64,000 nt of DNA, taken from assembly GCA_027563935.2 (NCBI GenBank), contig CM050453.2, positions 83,302,665 through 83,366,664 of the forward strand. Reading direction: 5' to 3'. This document shows, piece after piece, positions 44,301 through 55,768 of the stretch. Origin of the DNA: Costus lasius. Lineage: Eukaryota; Streptophyta; Magnoliopsida; Zingiberales; Costaceae. Both the position numbers and the translations under genes were made by a program. The notes below the pieces were generated by a model. That model was given only the letters and a program-made list of their open reading frames with translations. It ran no database searches and had not been told where the DNA came from. Every line of letters begins with the position of its first letter. The first letter of the stretch is position 1.

Positions 44301-45803
44301 TGTTGGGAAACCCCGGGGATATTTTACAATTTTTTAGAGTCATAGACATACATACATATATTGCACAGCGGAAGAATGTCCCCGAAACAGGCCGGTCCCA
44401 AAAACCCAGTGAAGATCGCAAGCAAGAGAGTCGACACGATGAGTTAGGAAATACCTTAAGAGCGAATTGGAGTGATGCCGATGCAAGCGCCCAAGTGTGC
44501 GCCCTCTGCAGTCTCACACACACGGATCTCTTGAGTTCTCTTCTTCCACGCCCGGTGCTAGCCTCGGGAAGAAGATCCAAGCCTTAAGGAGATGCTCCAC
44601 TTCACTTGCGCCACCAAGAGGAAAGGATGCGCCAAGAGAAGAAGCAACCAAGTCAAGCCACCAAGCACCAAAGCTCCTTGCGCCAAGAGGAAAGGAGGGA
44701 GAAGCTTGCAGCAAAGGAAGAGGAAGTTGCGCCCTTGCTCCTAGCTCTTGCCCCTCTTCTTGTGTTCACGCCTCCAAGGATCGATCATCTTAAGAGGGGG
44801 TGGCTAGGGTCACATATATAGGGCAAGAGGCGGTTAAGGGAAGGGCTAAGATCATGACAAGTGTAGGAATAGGATGAGGAGGTTTGAGACAAGGAAAGTC
44901 TCCAAGACTTTACCATAAACTCCATTCAACCTATCCATAATTGCCCAAGTACCATATCAGCCCAAGACATGCCTTAGAGGCATTCATACCATCAAGGGAG
45001 AAGGGCTAGGCGCCAATTGCTTCCTTAATGAAGCAATTTTGCCACCCAAACCCCATTATACCCCTTAGGCACCAATGAGGTTGGGCTTCTCCCCATTATA
45101 CTCTTTTAGCCTCTTATCTCTTCATGAGAACTTGTTATTGGGCCTCATTGGATAATGAGCTAGCCCAAACTCCATTACCTGGGTTGATTAAGCACTTGGA
45201 TCCAATCCAATGCAACCCTAATCCACATGTGACCAATCATGGTCAAATACGGGTCAACCTGCCAAAAATGAAGTTTGGCTCCAATAACATTCTTCCATAT
45301 CATCAGGCCCATTGGCGCTGATTAAATCTCCCAATTAGATCCGAGTTATCCAATAACTCGATCATAAGGCTTCCCGATCAATACGAGAACTCAAGTATCA
45401 AGGTGTGCGACCCTGTAGGTTCCTCTGACGCTGGCAGTGCTGACCAAAGGTCACCACAAGCAGTGAGTGGCACCTAGCAGTGCATCGCTGCTACCCAGGT
45501 CATTGGAATGGATATCGACATCGACATCCCTATCATCGCAACTAGGTACAGATGCATTACAGTCTCTTTGTCGAACTGATATCCGATTGGACAAGTGTGT
45601 CACTACTTGTTTTCACCCAATCACATGGCTATGACTAAAATAGGTTCTCACCTGGGTATGGCCATACACTCTCAGTCATAGAACCATAGAGGAGCTCCAT
45701 GGATATCATACTTCCCTAAGGAAGGGGCAAATCCTTTGTCTGTCCATTGACCTTCTCATATGGGTCGTGACATGCTCAATGACAACCGTTATGACCTCCC
45801 AAC
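44301..45803 (-). repeat. Copia D 3' LTR, left part
   Basis: TGTTGGGAAACCCC at the left edge. Interrupted by Copia C at 45803; completed by 55327-55747. Confidence 0.93.
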
Positions 45804-48208
45804 TGTTAGGGAATGCCGGGTGTAATTTAAAATTTTTGCAGTCCCAGGACGCAGCGGAAGAAGCATTACACCCGAAACACATTCCAGTCCCAAGGATCCA
45901 TGCGAGGGAGAGAACACAAGGATGTGTTAGGGTTAGTACCTTTATTGCTTGTTAGGATGAAGGTGCCAAGTTGAAGACGCCCAAGCGTTCGTCCTCTACA
46001 AGTATCCACGCGTCGACTCCTTGATCGTTGCTCCCTTCCACGCTTGGTGCTAGCCTCGGGAAGAGAATCAAGCCTTATCACTCTCTTCAAAACTTGCGCC
46101 ACCTCCAAGGTAGAAGCGCCAAGAAGAGATGAGGAGGAAGATGATGCGCCAAGTACTTCCTTCTTCTTCTTTGCTTGCACCACCTCCAAGGTGCGCCTAT
46201 GGCCAAGGGACGATGAGGGCTTGTGGCAAGAAGACGCCACCAAGCTCAAAGAATCCTTGCGCCAAGAAGATGAGAAGAAGAACAAGAAGAACTTGCTTGC
46301 GCCTTTGATGGAAGAAGGAGAGCTCCAAGCCCTCAAGTTGTCGCCACCTTAAACTTCCAATACTCTCCAAGAGATGTCGCCACCAAGCCCTTCTCCAAGT
46401 TGCGCCAAGAGGAGAAGAAGGAGAAGAAGGCTTGCGGCTACAAAGAGGAGGAAGGTTGCGCCACCTTGATGTTGTCGCCCTTTGCCCTAGCTCACACCTC
46501 TCTATGTTTGTTCACACCTCCAAGGAATCGAACCAACAACTACAAGAGAGGGCGGCAAGGGTCCTATTAATAGGACAAGGGGCGGCTAGGGCAATGGCTA
46601 GGATCATGCCAAGTGGGCGGCTAGGATGAGAGGGGTTTGTGGTAAGGAAAGTCTCCAAGACTTTGCCATAAACCTTATTCAACCTATCCTTATTTGCCCA
46701 ATAGCCATATCAGCCCAAGACATGCCTTAGAGGCATTCTTTCCATCCAAGGAGAAGGGCTAGGCGCAACATGCAAGAGGTATTTGGCTAGGGTAAGGGTT
46801 TGAGTGCATGTAGGGTTTATGAGATAAGGAAAGTCTCCAAGACTTTACCATAAACATCTCCCTACTTCTCATATGCGCTCAAGCTCTTTCCAAAAGAGTC
46901 CTCAAGCCATATCAGCCCCAATACTTACCATAGAGACAAGATACCATGAAGGGATGAAGGGGGAGGCGCCACTTCCTTCCAAAGGAAGCAACTTATGCCA
47001 CCCACACCCCATTATGCCCCTAGGCGCCAATGGGGTTGGGTTTCTCCCCATTATACCCTTTTAAGCCAATTCCCTCTTCATGACAACTTATTATTGGGCC
47101 TCATTGGATAATGAGCTAGCCCAAACTTCATGGCATGGGTTGATTAAGCCATTGGATCCAATCCAATGCAACCCTAATCCAAATGTGACCAATTAAGGTC
47201 AATTTCGGGTCAACCTGCCAAAAATGAAGTTTGGCTCCAATAACTTTCTTCCAACTCATCAGGCCCATTGGCGCTGATGAAATCTTCCAAATGGATCCAA
47301 GTTATCCAATAACTTGATCCAAAGGCTTCTGATTAAAGCAACGTCAAGAGTCTATTGCGTGTGACCCCGTAGGATCCATATGACGATGGCAATGATGTAA
47401 ACATCATAAGTAGTGAGGGGTATCTAGCAACACATCACTACTACCCATGTCATAGGACTTAAGTCATTATGGCAACAACTCCTAACGAGCAACGAGGATT
47501 CCCATTGCATTATAGATCCCTTTGCCTAAGCTGATATCCTGCCATTGGATTAGTCTCAAGTTTATTATCCAATGCATTGGTCATGACTTAACTAGTGTGG
47601 CCACACATTCCTGTCATGCACCAATAAGGTGGGGCGCCCCGTGGTGGATATCATGCTTCCTCGGAAGGAAGGGGCAAATCCTACTATTGGTCATCCATGT
47701 CTCTACGTGACTTATGACATGCCCAATGACAGTCGTTTTGATCTCCCAATTACGGAGAGACGTAAGACTGTATTAAAGCATACCCTTCATCAAGTCTAGA
47801 CATGAATACCTCAAGTCTAAGGATCAATGCAAACCTCTTGCATGTGAGATTGACTCGTTGACTAGACAAGTCAATCCTCACGGTGGATCACTCCAGTGCA
47901 TCCAATGCACCTGTATGTCTGCGTTACTGTGCCCTGCACCTAACCAGCCCATACACCAGTCTCACATGTACCAAAGCTGTCCCATATCTGCTAAGGTACC
48001 TTGACTGGGGATAGCTTGTGAGAATGGATCCAATCCAAACTCCTGGGACATTATATATGCAATTTAATACATCAACGCAGGTAAAGCAATCTGCATAATA
48101 ACGACCATGCCTTTATTGATTATATCAATTTCATTAATTCTATCAAAGTACATTCAAGCAATGCCTGACCATGTCCATACATTGGTCTGTAGGGCATATA
48201 CACCAACA
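45804..48208 (-). repeat. Copia C 3' LTR
   Basis: TGTTAGGGAATGCC at the left edge and ...CACCAACA at the right (plus strand). 2405 bp. The tract at 48209-48219 is the polypurine tract (minus-strand AAATGGGAGAT). Confidence 0.95.
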
Positions 48209-48224
48209 ATCTCCCATTTGCACT

Positions 48225-50646
48225 AAGACCAAGGGCAACTAATGTTTAATCAGTCCCTATGTCTCTAGTATGACTTATTTAGCTTCCGCTGCGCCAGAGG
48301 CTACGTCAGTGGGTTTTTCCAGATTGCTATCTGTGTTTATTTTAACTAGTTTGAATCATCATCTTTATCCATGATCTCTAAGATCAGATGATATCGCTGC
48401 AGTACATACTTGAGTGCTAAGTTCCTTTACACATGCTTACGGCCCCAGTAAGAACTATACTGGACCATCAAGCATCAGGGACTAAATCAAGTTCAAATGA
48501 ATGAAGCTGCTTCCTTGGCTGCCACAAGAAGCTGCAATGTACTCAGCCTTATTGTAGAATTTGCCACTGCAGTTTGCATAAAGCTCTTTCAGCCAACAAC
48601 ACCACATCAAGGCAAAAAGCAAATCCTGACTGTGATCGATAGTCATTAGACCGGAACGAAGTGTCAGTGTACCCAGTACACAAAGTTCTTCCTGTCTATC
48701 ACAGACTAAAATTCAATCCTTTATACTTCCCAAGTACGAAGGATTGCTTTCACAGCTATCCAGTGTTTGAACACTAGGATTTGATTGAAACTTACTGGCC
48801 ATGCTCCAAGCATTCGCCACACATAGTCTTGTGTTAGTTGCACAAAACATGATCTATCCTATACCCAATGTATTAGGACTATAGAATCATGTTGTCTCTC
48901 TCCTGCTGTGTCAAAAGACATTGCATCATGCAGAGAATCAGACCATGTCTCTCTGGAAGGTATCATCCTTTGGAATGATCCAACATGAACCTCTCCAGAA
49001 TCTCTTGGATGAACGTAGATTGACTAAAGGGCAATGACTTTCTTGGATCCCAGTTGATCCACATGCCTAGGATGTAGGCTGCATTCCCTAGGTCATTCTT
49101 CTCGAAATACATTCCAAGCCTGTACTTCACCGCGTGAAGAGCTGGGATGTCATTTCAAGTGAGGAGAATATCGTCAATCAATTAGAACAAGAAACATTAT
49201 GATGCTCCCACTGATCTTCTTGTAAACACAGGATACTTGTATAATACCATACATATCTTTATGGCGACTGTATGAAAATATTTTGGCTATTTCCATCTAG
49301 ACATCCTCTTCCAGACGTCCATTAAGAAAAGCAATTTTCATAACAATACGCTATAACAGAACATGCAATTAAGACAAGTAGATACCTAATGGACTCAAAC
49401 AAAGCTATCGGTGAAAAATTTCATCAATATCCACCCAGTGGACTTATCCGAAATTTCATTCACTAGCTTGTCATCATAGGTAACAATGTTACCTTTCATG
49501 TCTATCTTCCAAGAAGATCCACATACAGCCTCTGGGTGTTACCCCTTTGGCGGCTCAATCAAGTCCCACACTTGATTAGCAGACATGGAGTCCATTATGG
49601 TTCTTATGGCGCTCAGCCATTTCTTGGAATCTGGTCCACTGACCGCTTCCATTTCCTCTTAAGTCTTTAGGTTCATCCTAGATGAAAAATTCGTCATGCC
49701 CACAACCTGTGAGAGTATTTCGAATCCATTCAGACTCATGCGATTCCTGTGTTACTTGAACCTCAGGTTGACTTTTCAACCTGCATGTGTGAATCTACTC
49801 TCCATTTGTGTCTAACTGTATTGTGGTTGATTTTTGGACCTTGTCCTAATCAAATCTACTCCCACCAGCTTCTTTCAAAAAAAAAATATCTCCTCAAGAA
49901 AGACAGCAGTTTGAGCAACAAATATTTTTGTTCTCATCGGGATAGAAGCAGCACTTTCAGTGCCCCACAAGTACACACTATGGAGTGTCAGAACAGTTGC
50001 TTGCATGGCCTCTAAAGGAAGTAAATTTGCATGACTATTCAAAGGTGGAACCACATCCAATGTGTTCCCTTTTCTTTCTTTGAATTTCACCACACAGTTG
50101 TGGTGTTCCAAGTAAGCTGTGAGACAACCCCACACTCCTCAAGATAGTCATCAAATTCTTCACTTCCTACTTTGATCCAATCAAAGGGTTTTAATAGATT
50201 CTCCAATTCGATTCTATACTTCATTTCTTAACTTCTTGGATTTCTCCAAAGTTACGTGTTGGATATGACATATCCCAACTTAATGAAGTATACCACTTAG
50301 TGCTTGTCTCCATGGGTCTACACACATTGCTGTGCACTAGATCCAACAAACATCTAACCTCTCTCTCCTTCCTAAATGAAGGTAGCATCTGCCATCTTGT
50401 CCATTAGACAAGGCTCACATATATCATAACCCTGAAAGGATAATAATCCCAATAGTCCATGGACTTTTGGATGTGACTTATGTCTTATGGCCCAAGAGAC
50501 AATGCAAAGAGATGGTATTGATTGAATCATTGGACTTGATCTATCCAGTGTTACATACAGAACTACAAGCTATCATCAATTGTACCACTACTATAGAACA
50601 TTCCAGATTTAAGGAAATACCAATTTATTTCAAACTGAAAATCCAT
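48225..50646 (-). pseudogene. Copia C pol remnant
   Basis: The sequence still follows the Copia D pol order at nucleotide level. RNase H-like sequence lies near 48480-48560, the GEAAYILGVRI-equivalent RT region near 49030-49100, and the segment equivalent to the RT region around 57200-57300 lies near 49560-49640. Frames are broken every few tens of bases by indels and stops. No domain can be translated through. It contributes nothing by itself. Confidence 0.75.
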
Positions 50647-51408
50647 TCAAAATAATGGACATAATGTTCTAATACAAAAGCTAGTACATAATAGCAAAGT
50701 TCTAGTTGAAGTCTTTGAAGGTAGTGAGATGACATCAACAGCAGCATCCAATGCTCCGTCCCTAACTCGAAAGTCGATCCCACCAAGCCTTATTGTCCTA
50801 CTTCTTTTGAGCCCCTGCATATGAAAAACATATGTAAGCTCCTCATGCGGTACCCAGTACCCATGAATAAGAAGTAGACATAAAGACCTCAGTAACACAA
50901 TACCTGAAGTAGATGGATAACATCCCTTCTTTTGTGTCATGCTCTTCCTGGGCCTTAATCCATCCTGAAATTTCCATGCATTCCCAGTCTTCCGAAGTTT
51001 TAGCTTCGAAGATACGGAACCATAGTCATTCTTGGATTCAAGCAAACACCCAGAAGATCCAACAACACTCTCTTGATTACTATTTGAAGTGCCCGATGTG
51101 AAGAGACGTCGAAGATGTATGATCATATCATAAATCCCCATCTCATCACACTCAACCTGGACCTCAGGGGTCAAGCACCTCAAAATAAGAGCAGTGTAAT
51201 GTTCACTATCCACACAATGTTCAAGATAGACATTCCACTCCCACTCTGTACAAAAATATATACAGGGCTGGGTTGGAGGTCTTTCAAGAAGATAGACCAT
51301 ATTCTCATGTTCTAGAAGTTTGGACAAAAGTCTGAACCATCTTGTCCAATTTGTTCCATCCAGTTTATTTTTAAGAAGTTTCAATCTAGGTTCAGGAGAT
51401 GGAATCAT
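50647..51408 (-). CDS. Copia C truncated gag-like ORF (253 aa)
   Basis: Opens at ATG 51408. Residues 10-50 (LKNKLDGTNWTRWFRLLSK, then MVYLLERPP) resemble the gag N-terminus of Copia B and D. Residues 80-110 match the LMLASM...MITHLK capsid stretch. It then passes abruptly to protease-derived sequence (IHGYWVPHEELTY, then RLGGIDFRVRDGA), where the catalytic Asp-Thr is lost. Most of gag, including the zinc knuckle, is deleted. It is the only long frame in Copia C. Whether it is translated is unknown. Confidence 0.6.
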   Translation of the reverse strand: MIPSPEPRLKLLKNKLDGTNWTRWFRLLSKLLEHENMVYLLERPPTQPCIYFCTEWEWNVYLEHCVDSEHYTALILRCLTPEVQVECDEMGIYDMIIHLRRLFTSGTSNSNQESVVGSSGCLLESKNDYGSVSSKLKLRKTGNAWKFQDGLRPRKSMTQKKGCYPSTSGIVLLRSLCLLLIHGYWVPHEELTYVFHMQGLKRSRTIRLGGIDFRVRDGALDAAVDVISLPSKTSTRTLLLCTSFCIRTLCPLF

Positions 51409-52903
51409 CTACAATAAGCAAACAAGCAAAATAAGTACTATGATAAAGCATTTAACAAGGACTTTAAATTAAATGCTATACTCCCACTATTTCCTTAACA
51501 AGTTGATAACTCTCAAAACTCAACTTGGAAATACATGAGTAGGATCCTAATTTCACACGAGGTCTCCGCGACTCACGAGGGTGAGTTGAGATGCACAGAG
51601 AGTCCCATGCTTCCTTAGGTAGGCATGCCAGCCAATTGTGCCGCGCACAATTCCTCTTAGTTAAGACAGACTAGGCGCCCTGTGTCCAGCGATGGCTGGA
51701 TACAACACAGAACCCTATCCTCTCAACAGCTGCCTCTAGTGATTCATCATGTTAGTGACATATGAAAAACTAGTCAAGTCTGGTCCTAACCGTTATGCCC
51801 AGGGCCAATGAATTTCCTTGCGAAGGCACGCCCAGGTTAAAACTGGACTGGGGAAATCATTGTCACCACACACCTTCTAAAGATAAGTGGGTGTGTCCCA
51901 CGAGGGTGGGAAACAGTTCACAACACCACGGATCGATAGTTTGATGAGGGCTACGCGTTAGAAGGCTATCGACTTGATATTGTATTGAGAGTTTTTGCAT
52001 GTTTTTATTCTTTTCTAGCATGCAATTTTCCTATGGTTATGGCAGCAAAGGAAAAACATCACAGGCATGCTATGGACAAAATAATAAACCATCACAGGCA
52101 TGCTAGTTTGGTCGATATGGTCATAGCCCTTTTCATACATATAACTTGTCACGAGCCATGTGACATGTTATCGTGCATCCAAGGGTTGCGAGTCCCTGAA
52201 GCAAATCAGCCCATGCCAGAAGCCGAAAGCTAGTGTCCTTCCTTCAGCCGCAAGTCCATCACCAAGCTTCCAAAGCTGGCGCCACTCTGATATCGGTTGA
52301 AGAAGACACCTTGTTGTCTTTGATGAACCTTAACCTATCTTATGTAAACAGTTCTACATCTATTCTAAGGAAAGATGAAAATTTTACATCAAGAAGGGGG
52401 AGAACCACACGCAGGTGGCAGAAAGATTTTACAAGCATTCATCACAGGTGGAAACATGCTTCCACATCACAACACAGGAGGGCACCCGCTATGACCATAT
52501 TAACCCAAGGAAGAGACAAGTGGCGCATATATAAAATTTGAAAAACCGGAATAATCAAATTTTATCCCCTTATGCGCCAACTCCATCCAAAGCACTCTCT
52601 CAATCAAATTTATGCTAAAATTGGGATCAAGTTTCATGATGATTTCATGGACCCTATCGGCTGGCAATTTTGTCAGATCAAGAGACCCGGCCAGTCCGAA
52701 GACACAATGCCCGTCCTACTTGACAAAACTACGTGCGCCTTTGGTCTTAAATCCATCATAAACACAATCCAAATTTCGGCCATAAAATTGATAAAAGAAG
52801 TTTGGATGAAAGCGCCTTCTAGGTGAATCGCGCATGGATGAAAGAAAAATTTTCCAAAAATTTTTCACACAAGCAAACGTACACCTTGTGTTTCTCGCAA
52901 GTA
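51409..52903 (-). other. Copia C 5' leader with conserved hairpins
   Basis: Stems at 51571-51586, 51634-51652, 51680-51710 and 51896-51911, and the conserved block at 52657-52745, correspond to those of Copia A and D. Small plus-strand frames (51985-52826) are not genes. Confidence 0.7.
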
Positions 52904-52915
52904 GCTCTGATACCA
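52904..52915 (-). other. Copia C primer-binding site (tRNA-iMet)
   Basis: The minus strand reads TGGTATCAGAGC, one base from the LTR. Confidence 0.92.
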
Positions 52916-52916
52916 C

Positions 52917-55321
52917 TGTTAGGGAATGCCGGGTGTAATTTAAAATTTTTGCAGTCCCAGGACGCAGCGGAAGAAGCATTACACCCGAAACACATTCCAG
53001 TCCCAAGGATCCATGCGAGGGAGAGAACACAAGGATGTGTTAGGGTTAGTACCTTTATTGCTTGTTAGGATGAAGGTGCCAAGTTGAAGACGCCCAAGCG
53101 TTCGTCCTCTACAAGTATCCACGCGTCGACTCCTTGATCGTTGCTCCCTTCCACGCTTGGTGCTAGCCTCGGGAAGAGAATCAAGCCTTATCACTCTCTT
53201 CAAAACTTGCGCCACCTCCAAGGTAGAAGCGCCAAGAAGAGATGAGGAGGAAGATGATGCGCCAAGTACTTCCTTCTTCTTCTTTGCTTGCGCCACCTCC
53301 AAGGTGCGCCTATGGCCAAGGGACGATGAGGGCTTGTGGTAAGAAGACGCCACCAAGCTCAAAGAATCCTTGCGCCAAGAAGATGAGAAGAAGAACAAGA
53401 AGAACTTGCTTGCGCCTTTGATGGAAGAAGGAGAGCTCCAAGCCCTCAAGTTGTCGCCACCTTAAACTTCCAATACTCTCCAAGAGATGTCGCCACCAAG
53501 CCCTTCTCCAAGTTGCGCCAAGAGGAGAAGAAGGAGAAGAAGGCTTGCGGCTACAAAGAGGAGGAAGGTTGCGCCACCTTGATGTTGTCGCCCTTTGCCC
53601 TAGCTCACACCTCTCTATGTTTGTTCACACCTCCAAGGAATCGAACCAACAACTACAAGAGAGGGCGGCAAGGGTCCTATTAATAGGACAAGGGGCGGCT
53701 AGGGCAATGGCTAGGATCATGCCAAGTGGGCGGCTAGGATGAGAGGGGTTTGTGGTAAGGAAAGTCTCCAAGACTTTGCCATAAACCTTATTCAACCTAT
53801 CCTTATTTGCCCAATAGCCATATCAGCCCAAGACATGCCTTAGAGGCATTCTTTCCATCCAAGGAGAAGGGCTAGGCGCAACATGCAAGAGGTATTTGGC
53901 TAGGGTAAGGGTTTGAGTGCATGTAGGGTTTATGAGATAAGGAAAGTCTCCAAGACTTTACCATAAACATCTCCCTACTTCTCATATGCGCTCAAGCTCT
54001 TTCCAAAAGAGTCCTCAAGCCATATCAGCCCCAATACTTACCATAGAGACAAGATACCATGAAGGGATGAAGGGGGAGGCGCCACTTCCTTCCAAAGGAA
54101 GCAACTTATGCCACCCACATCCCATTATGCCCCTAGGCGCCAATGGGGTTGGGTTTCTCCCCATTATACCCTTTTAAGCCAATTCCCTCTTCATGACAAC
54201 TTATTATTGGGCCTCATTGGATAATGAGCTAGCCCAAACTTCATGGCATGGGTTGATTAAGCCATTGGATCCAATCCAATGCAACCCTAATCCAAATGTG
54301 ACCAATTAAGGTCAATTTCGGGTCAACCTGCCAAAAATGAAGTTTGGCTCCAATAACTTTCTTCCAACTCATCAGGCCCATTGGCGCTGATGAAATCTTC
54401 CAAATGGATCCAAGTTATCCAATAACTTGATCCAAAGGCTTCTGATTAAAGCAACGTCAAGAGTCTATTGCGTGTGACCCCGTAGGATCCATATGACGAT
54501 GGCAATGATGTAAACATCATAAGTAGTGAGGGGTATCTAGCAACACATCACTACTACCCATGTCATAGGACTTAAGTCATTATGGCAACAACTCCTAACG
54601 AGCAACGAGGATTCCCATTGCATTATAGATCCCTTTGCCTAAGCTGATATCCTGCCATTGGATTAGTCTCAAGTTTATTATCCAATGCATTGGTCATGAC
54701 TTAACTAGTGTGGCCACACATTCCTGTCATGCACCAATAAGGTGGGGCGCCCCGTGGTGGATATCATGCTTCCTCGGAAGGAAGGGGCAAATCCTACTAT
54801 TGGTCATCCATGTCTCTACGTGACTTATGACATGCCCAATGACAGTCGTTTTGATCTCCCAATTACGGAGAGACGTAAGACTGTATTAAAGCATACCCTT
54901 CATCAAGTCTAGACATGAATACCTCAAGTCTAAGGATCAATGCAAACCTCTTGCATGTGAGATTGACTCGTTGACTAGACAAGTCAATCCTCACGGTGGA
55001 TCACTCCAGTGCATCCAATGCACCTGTATGTCTGCGTTACTGTGCCCTGCACCTAACCAGCCCATACACCAGTCTCACATGTACCAAAGCTGTCCCATAT
55101 CTGCTAAGGTACCTTGACTGGGGATAGCTTGTGAGAATGGATCCAATCCAAACTCCTGGGACATTATATATGCAATTTAATACATCAACGCAGGTAAAGC
55201 AATCTGCATAATAACGACCATGCCTTTATTGATTATATCAATTTCATTAATTCTATCAAAGTACATTCAAGCAATGCCTGACCATGTCCATACATTGGTC
55301 TATAGGGCATATACACCAACA
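52917..55321 (-). repeat. Copia C 5' LTR
   Basis: 2405 bp, equal in length to the 3' LTR. The four differences are near 53292, 53340, 54120 and 55302, all transitions. Confidence 0.95.
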
Positions 55322-55326
55322 CCAAC

Positions 55327-55747
55327 TACGGCAAGGTGTTAGGTTGTATCAAAGCAAGTCCCTAACCATATAGAATGATCAATGACCTCAAGTCAAGGGA
55401 TCAATGCATCTCCTGTCACTTGTGAGGATAACTCATGACACCAAGTCATAGCCTCACAGCGAGTCTACCCAGTATATCCTCCAATGATATACCCATGTGT
55501 CTACGTCCTAACCAGCCCACATACCAGTCTCACAAGTACCATAGCTGTCCCATATCCACTAAGGTACATTGACTGGGGACTATAGTTCGAGCACAGATCC
55601 AATCTGTCTCCAGGGACATTATCATGTCAGTACATATGCGCAGATGTAAACAAACATAGATAACGACAATGCCAGAATGATATAAATATCAAAGTCAAGT
55701 AGTACATAAGTTGACCAAAACTAGGTCCTAGGGCATATACACCAACA
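55327..55747 (-). repeat. Copia D 3' LTR, right part
   Basis: Continues the Copia D LTR after Copia C and ends CACCAACA, followed by the polypurine tract (minus-strand AAGTGGGAGAT) at 55748-55758. Confidence 0.93.
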
Positions 55748-55768
55748 ATCTCCCACTTGCACTAAGAC

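Larger units (their letters stand above)
45804..55321 (-). mobile_element. Copia C: recent, non-autonomous copia element
   Basis: The element is 9518 bp long, with two 2405-bp LTRs that differ at four sites by eye, a perfect target duplication ccaac (45799-45803 and 55322-55326), a primer site and a polypurine tract. The inside is badly decayed: only a 253-codon gag-derived frame stays open. Very similar LTRs with ruined coding sequence mean it was copied recently using proteins from another element. Confidence 0.95.

Noticed and set aside
46044..46629. Repeated plus-strand frames in the Copia C LTRs (also at 53157-53742)
   Set aside because: They are identical because the LTRs are identical, and they are low-complexity Lys/Glu/Ala translations of LTR sequence with no domain.
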